Positions 60,749 through 64,000 of a DNA stretch of 64,000 nucleotides are shown piece after piece. Numbering within the stretch: position 1 is the stretch's first letter; every line of letters starts with the position of its first letter. The DNA is from Desulfobacteraceae bacterium (GTDB lineage: Bacteria > Desulfobacterota > Desulfobacteria > Desulfobacterales > Desulfosalsimonadaceae), in assembly GCA_011390465.1 (NCBI GenBank), contig JAABSH010000001.1, forward strand, positions 144,532 to 208,531, given 5' to 3'. Under the pieces are notes generated by a model, which saw only the letters and a list, made by a program, of their open reading frames with translations, ran no database searches and had not been told where the DNA came from. Position numbers and translations under genes: made by a program.

Positions 60749-61324
60749 ATGACAAAATTCAGGGAAAGCCAGACCGCGAAAAATCTGCTGCTGTCTTTTA
60801 GCGGCGAGTCCCAGGCCCGGAACCGGTACACCTATTTTTCCCGAAAAGCCGCCGAAGACGGATATATCCAGATTGCCGATATTTTTGAAGAAACCGCCAA
60901 CCAGGAATGTGAGCATGCCCTCAGGTTTTTCAAATTTTTCAATGGCGGGGAACTGGAAATTACCGGCAGTTTCCCGTCCGGGGTTATCAAAACCACTTAT
61001 GAAAACCTGATTGCCGCGGCAGACGGAGAAAAATTCGAGCATTCGGAACTGTATCCGGGGTTTGCCAACATCGCCCGGGAAGAAGGATTTGAGCGGGCCG
61101 CGGACACCTGGGATGCCATTTCCGTATCCGAACGGCAGCACGAAAAACGCTACCGGGAACTGGCAGGCAATCTGGCCGCGGACCGGGTGTTTAAACGAGC
61201 GGAAGAACGCACCTGGCGGTGTATGAATTGCGGGTATGTTCATGTGGGAGAAGAAGCCCCGGAAAAATGCCCGGCCTGTGTGCATCCCAGGGAATTTTTT
61301 GAACTCTTGTGCGAAAACTGGTAA
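60749..61324 (+). CDS. Rubrerythrin
   Basis: A 191-residue diiron peroxidase that reduces hydrogen peroxide in anaerobes. The four-helix domain carries the iron ligands: SFSGESQARNRYTYFSRKA, EETANQECEHALRFF and IAREEGFERAADTWDAI, then VSERQHEKRYREL. The C-terminal rubredoxin-like domain binds one iron through CMNCGY and CPAC. Length is normal. It probably forms an operon with the ferredoxin upstream and ends in its own terminator. The reader should note that the family also includes variants with unknown substrates. Confidence 0.95.
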   Translation: MTKFRESQTAKNLLLSFSGESQARNRYTYFSRKAAEDGYIQIADIFEETANQECEHALRFFKFFNGGELEITGSFPSGVIKTTYENLIAAADGEKFEHSELYPGFANIAREEGFERAADTWDAISVSERQHEKRYRELAGNLAADRVFKRAEERTWRCMNCGYVHVGEEAPEKCPACVHPREFFELLCENW

Positions 61325-61332
61325 TTTTTTTT

Positions 61333-61377
61333 GCAAAGCAGCAGCTGAAGGACAGTTCAGCCGCTGCTTTGCTTTTT
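61333..61377 (+). terminator. Intrinsic terminator after rubrerythrin
   Basis: A long stem GCAAAGCAGC/GCTGCTTTGC extended inward by GCTGAA/TTCAGC, followed by five T. It lies nine bases after the rubrerythrin stop. Confidence 0.9.
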
Positions 61378-61403
61378 CCGTTGAAAAAACACCAGACATA
61401 AAA

Positions 61404-62201
61404 ATGCAGCTTGTTGCGGACAACCTTCATGTGATCAATCCGGTGGTGGCGTTGGCACTGGATCAATATGATCCCGGCCCGATTCAGGATCTGGTGAAAA
61501 AATGCGAAGCGGCCGGGGCCCAAGCCATTGACATCAATTCCGGGCCGTTAACCAGAGCGCCGGAGAGGAAAATGGCCTTTCTGGTGGAAACGGTACAAGA
61601 GGTCAGCCGGCTGCCTTTGCTGCTGGATACCTCCAATGCCATCGCCATGAAAGCCGGATTGGAAGCTGCCAAAAACAGCCAAAATCCCCCCATCATCAAC
61701 GGATTTTCCCTGGAACCCAAAAAGCTGGGGATGATTCTGCCGTTGGCAAAAGAATACCAATCTCCCATTATCGGCTATCTATTAACCCCCAACAGCCAGG
61801 TACCGGTAGATGAGGCAGACCTTATTTCCGTGGCCCTGGAACTGTACGAAAAATTACAGGCCGCCGGCCTTACCGACGATCAGTTGATCATTGATCCGGT
61901 GGTGGCGCCGGTCATCTGGGAAAACGGCGTCCGCCACAATCAAAGCGTTCTCTCCTTGATCCGAAACTTGCCGGATATTTTAGGGTTTCCCGTTACAACC
62001 ATTGCTGGCATCTCCAATCTCACCACCGGAAATATTCCAATGGAAAAAAAACAGTTGCTTGAAGAGGCTTTTCTGCCGGTGCTGGCCGGCGCCGGGCTGT
62101 CCATGGCCCTGGTAAATGTGTTTCACACCCGGACCCTGCAGATTGCCCGGGCCTGCGATGCCCTGATTCAGCCGGGTATTTTTTCCTGGGCAACGCTTTA
62201 A
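61404..62201 (+). CDS. Pterin-binding methyltransferase, methyltetrahydrofolate:corrinoid type (MtrH/AcsE-like)
   Basis: A 265-residue TIM barrel of the pterin-binding family that includes dihydropteroate synthase and methyltetrahydrofolate:corrinoid methyltransferase. KCEAAGAQAIDINSGP is the family's GAxxIDIN strand. LPLLLDTSNAIAMKAGLEA replaces the synthase signature, and IIDPVVAPVIWEN and TIAGISNLTTG follow. The usual role is to move a methyl group from methyl-THF to a corrinoid protein, for example in the Wood-Ljungdahl pathway. No corrinoid protein gene adjoins it. The ATG at 61404 has a weak ribosome binding site. Its stop overlaps that of hypB by four bases, end to end. Confidence 0.82.
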   Translation: MQLVADNLHVINPVVALALDQYDPGPIQDLVKKCEAAGAQAIDINSGPLTRAPERKMAFLVETVQEVSRLPLLLDTSNAIAMKAGLEAAKNSQNPPIINGFSLEPKKLGMILPLAKEYQSPIIGYLLTPNSQVPVDEADLISVALELYEKLQAAGLTDDQLIIDPVVAPVIWENGVRHNQSVLSLIRNLPDILGFPVTTIAGISNLTTGNIPMEKKQLLEEAFLPVLAGAGLSMALVNVFHTRTLQIARACDALIQPGIFSWATL

Positions 62202-62863
62202 AGGGATTTTACTTCATCGTATAACCACTGCACCCACTCATCAATGCCCTCGCCGGTGCGGCAGGAAACTTCAAAAATTTTGATGTCCGGGTTGAGTTTC
62301 AATACATGGTCTTTGCATTTCTGAATGTCAAAATCCGATAATGTCAGGTAATCAATCTTGTTAATCACCATGGCCTGGCAGACCGTAAACATCAGGGGAT
62401 ATTTCAGGGGTTTGTCATCTCCTTCCGGAACGCTCAAAATCATGGCGTTTTTAATGGCCCCGGTTTCAAACTCCGCCGGGCAGACCAGGTTGCCCACATT
62501 TTCCAGAATCACCAGATCCAGATTTTGGGTATCCATGGCATCCAGCCCGGTTTTCACCATGGTGGCATCCATGTGGCAGAAACCGCCGGTGCGGATCTGG
62601 ATCGCTGTCACGCCCTCTTTGGCCACTTTTTCCGCGTCCACCATAGAGTCGATATCGGCTTCCATCACCGCGATGGCCAGTTTTTCTTTGAGTTTCCGGA
62701 TGGTCTGAACGACCAGGCTGGTTTTTCCGGCGCCCGGGGATGCCATGAGGTTCAACAAAAAGGTTTTCTCCCTGCGAAGTTTTTCCTGAAGTTCTTTTGC
62801 CAGCAGGGTGTTATCCGCCAGAATATCTTCCTTCACCTCAATTAATCGTATTTCATCGGTCAT
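62198..62863 (-). CDS. hypB: Hydrogenase/urease nickel incorporation GTPase HypB
   Basis: A 221-residue SIMIBI-class GTPase that, with HypA, delivers nickel to [NiFe]-hydrogenase. The start at 62863 follows GGAGG. The P-loop is LMASPGAGKTSLV, DIDSM the switch region, GGFCHMD and NVGNLVCPAEF hold the inter-subunit metal-binding cysteines and histidine, and VINKIDYL the guanine site. The N-terminal histidine-rich nickel store seen in some HypB proteins is absent. The ATG overlaps the hypA stop by four bases. Confidence 0.95.
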   Translation of the reverse strand: MTDEIRLIEVKEDILADNTLLAKELQEKLRREKTFLLNLMASPGAGKTSLVVQTIRKLKEKLAIAVMEADIDSMVDAEKVAKEGVTAIQIRTGGFCHMDATMVKTGLDAMDTQNLDLVILENVGNLVCPAEFETGAIKNAMILSVPEGDDKPLKYPLMFTVCQAMVINKIDYLTLSDFDIQKCKDHVLKLNPDIKIFEVSCRTGEGIDEWVQWLYDEVKSL

Positions 62864-63210
62864 ATGGCCTCCAGATTTTTTATAAAATATTCCCGCCCGG
62901 AAATCAGGGTGTTTTTTTCGCTCGCGCATTCCGGACATTTGAGTTTTTCATTGTTTTTTAAATCCGCCACATAGGTGTGGCCGCAGTCCGTGCATTTCAT
63001 CACCACCGGGGTTCTTTCGATAACCAGTCTGGCCCCTTCGGCAATACCGCCTTTGGAAAGGTGATCAAAATACTGCTGCATCCATTTATCCTCAAGGTCG
63101 CTCAGCTCCCCCACCTGGAGGTGCACCGCCACCACCTGTTTGACGTTATGATCATTGGCATGTTTCAGCACTATTTTCAAAATACTGCTGATCACCGGAA
63201 GTTCATGCAT
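62860..63210 (-). CDS. hypA: Hydrogenase nickel incorporation metallochaperone HypA
   Basis: A 116-residue protein. The nickel-binding N terminus MHELPVISSILKIV (Met-His-Glu) is intact. The zinc site has two CxxC pairs, MKCTDCGHTY and LKCPECASEK. VAVHLQVGELSDLEDKW is the conserved central strand and helix. It hands nickel to HypB for insertion into [NiFe]-hydrogenase. The hydrogenase structural genes and hypCDEF are not in the window. It overlaps hypB by four bases. Confidence 0.95.
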   Translation of the reverse strand: MHELPVISSILKIVLKHANDHNVKQVVAVHLQVGELSDLEDKWMQQYFDHLSKGGIAEGARLVIERTPVVMKCTDCGHTYVADLKNNEKLKCPECASEKNTLISGREYFIKNLEAI

Positions 63211-63240
63211 ATTAAAATTTCCTTATCTTCCCCCTTTAAT

Positions 63241-63269
63241 CTTCAGCCTTCAGTCTTCAGTCTTCAGCC
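63241..63269. repeat. Short tandem repeat of CTTCAGY units
   Basis: About four 7-bp units (CTTCAGC, CTTCAGT, CTTCAGT, CTTCAGC) lie between hypA and the polyferredoxin-like gene, upstream of hypA. It is non-coding. Confidence 0.7.
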
Positions 63270-63288
63270 TTTTCTCTACCCTCTTCCC

Positions 63289-64000
63289 CTATGCATATCG
63301 GCTGAAATCCCGGCCGCGCATTCTGCCTCTCTGCCGGAACCAGTCATCTTCATCTACCGGGGGCAACACAATTTCATCCGGTGTTTTACGAATCAGGGTA
63401 ATGGCCTCTGACGGGCAGGTAGACACGCACAGCCCGCAGCCAATGCATTTTTCTTTTACCACAAAATATGCATCGTCTTTTTCAATGATGGCGTCCACCT
63501 GGCACCGTTCATCCGCGCACACACCGCAGGCAACGCATTCTTCGGCATTGATCTCGGCGTAATAATTGGAATTTACCGCGGACGCCCCGCCATATTCTTT
63601 CACCCCTCTTAACACGCCGCAGCAGCAGCCGCAACAATTGCAGATATAATAATGGCCTTTTTCAATATTGCTGGTCATGTGCACCAGCCCGGCTTCTTCG
63701 CTCATTTTCAGAATGTCATAGGCTTCCTGTTTGGTGATGGGCCGGCCTGCCAGAGGATGATCATTGAAAAAATCCGGAATCGGCGCAATGGCCAGACAGA
63801 CTTCCATGGGTTTATCACAGCGCTGGCCCAGCAGTTCGTGTTCTTTTTTGCAGATGCAATCGTTTACCGCAAAGGACTGGCCGCGTTCTATAATGGCAGA
63901 CACCTGATCAAAGGGCAGGGTGGTTTCACCGCTGGAAACCTGTTCTTCCACCGGCACCACACTCATGAGGGGTATTTTGTTTTCAAAAAACTGGGGGGCA
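63289..64000 (-). CDS. Iron-sulfur protein with two ferredoxin clusters and extra cysteine clusters, N-terminally cut by the window
   Basis: The frame runs through the ATG at 63966 (MSVVPVEEQ) and stays open to the window edge (PPQFFENKIPL), so the true start is outside. An N-terminal cysteine group (NDCICKKEHELLGQRCDKPM, EVCLAIAP) and a striking YICNCCGCCCGVLRG stretch come first. Two ferredoxin motifs follow. The first, ECVACGVCADERCQVDAI, has one extra residue before its fourth cysteine and glutamine in place of proline; the second, KCIGCGLCVSTCPSEAI, is canonical. It probably carries several Fe-S clusters in electron transfer. The partner enzyme is not visible. A link to hydrogenase through hypA/hypB is possible. 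Confidence 0.85.
   Translation of the reverse strand, partial: APQFFENKIPLMSVVPVEEQVSSGETTLPFDQVSAIIERGQSFAVNDCICKKEHELLGQRCDKPMEVCLAIAPIPDFFNDHPLAGRPITKQEAYDILKMSEEAGLVHMTSNIEKGHYYICNCCGCCCGVLRGVKEYGGASAVNSNYYAEINAEECVACGVCADERCQVDAIIEKDDAYFVVKEKCIGCGLCVSTCPSEAITLIRKTPDEIVLPPVDEDDWFRQRGRMRGRDFSRYA

Overview
The window reads as chromosomal DNA of an anaerobic, probably marine or brackish sulfate-reducing type bacterium of the Desulfobacterota (Desulfobacterales-like). This is an inference from gene content: LL-diaminopimelate aminotransferase, a siroheme dehydrogenase-ccsA-hemA cluster, sodium-pump decarboxylase subunits, rubrerythrin with a small ferredoxin, a pterin-dependent methyltransferase, hydrogenase nickel maturation genes hypA/hypB and a polyferredoxin-like protein. 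No rRNA, tRNA, CRISPR array or intact transposase was seen.

Layout. 1-2.3 kb: crotonase fragment, dapL, and a HigB/HigA toxin-antitoxin pair. 2.6-12.7 kb: an accessory block. A three-gene minus-strand row (outer-membrane-type protein, CPBP membrane protease, beta-lactamase-fold serine hydrolase) is followed by a sigma-54 response regulator and a converging hybrid histidine kinase, then a second serine hydrolase preceded by the remnant of a second CPBP gene. Good -24/-12 promoters and shared palindromes lie upstream of the first row and of the kinase gene. This block is my best candidate for an undescribed signalling and envelope system. 12.9-15.8 kb: a pabB-pabC fusion and pabA, with a terminator-like hairpin in the leader. 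16-26.9 kb: housekeeping genes (OmpA lipoprotein, cNMP-binding protein with OadG/OadB, DHH phosphoesterase, siroheme/heme cluster, DksA-like protein, PHP phosphatase, RNase III, radical SAM protein). 27-30.8 kb: repeats, a large protein of unknown function and an MltF-like lytic transglycosylase.

30.8-40.9 kb looks like an osmoadaptation region. It holds a glycine betaine ABC transporter with a MarR regulator and tandem operator-like sites, a porin, sucrose phosphorylase, fructokinase and a sucrose-phosphate synthase/phosphatase fusion. 41-44.2 kb: enoyl-CoA hydratase and ADP-forming acyl-CoA synthetase. 44.3-48.1 kb: an AT-richer pair of secreted dockerin-like genes, one broken by two frameshifts. 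48.5-58.7 kb: aldehyde dehydrogenase, GNAT, TPR protein, YgiQ radical SAM protein with a translationally coupled 59-residue secreted protein, a RelE-type toxin gene broken by a frameshift beside its intact antitoxin gene, an MscS-type channel and CorA. 58.9-64 kb: two Hsp20 genes, a ferredoxin-rubrerythrin pair, a methyltransferase, hypB/hypA and a truncated polyferredoxin-like gene.

Two dispersed repeat families are each present as two inverted copies (37591/41909 and 40894/49991). A third MITE-like palindrome lies at 27131-27270.
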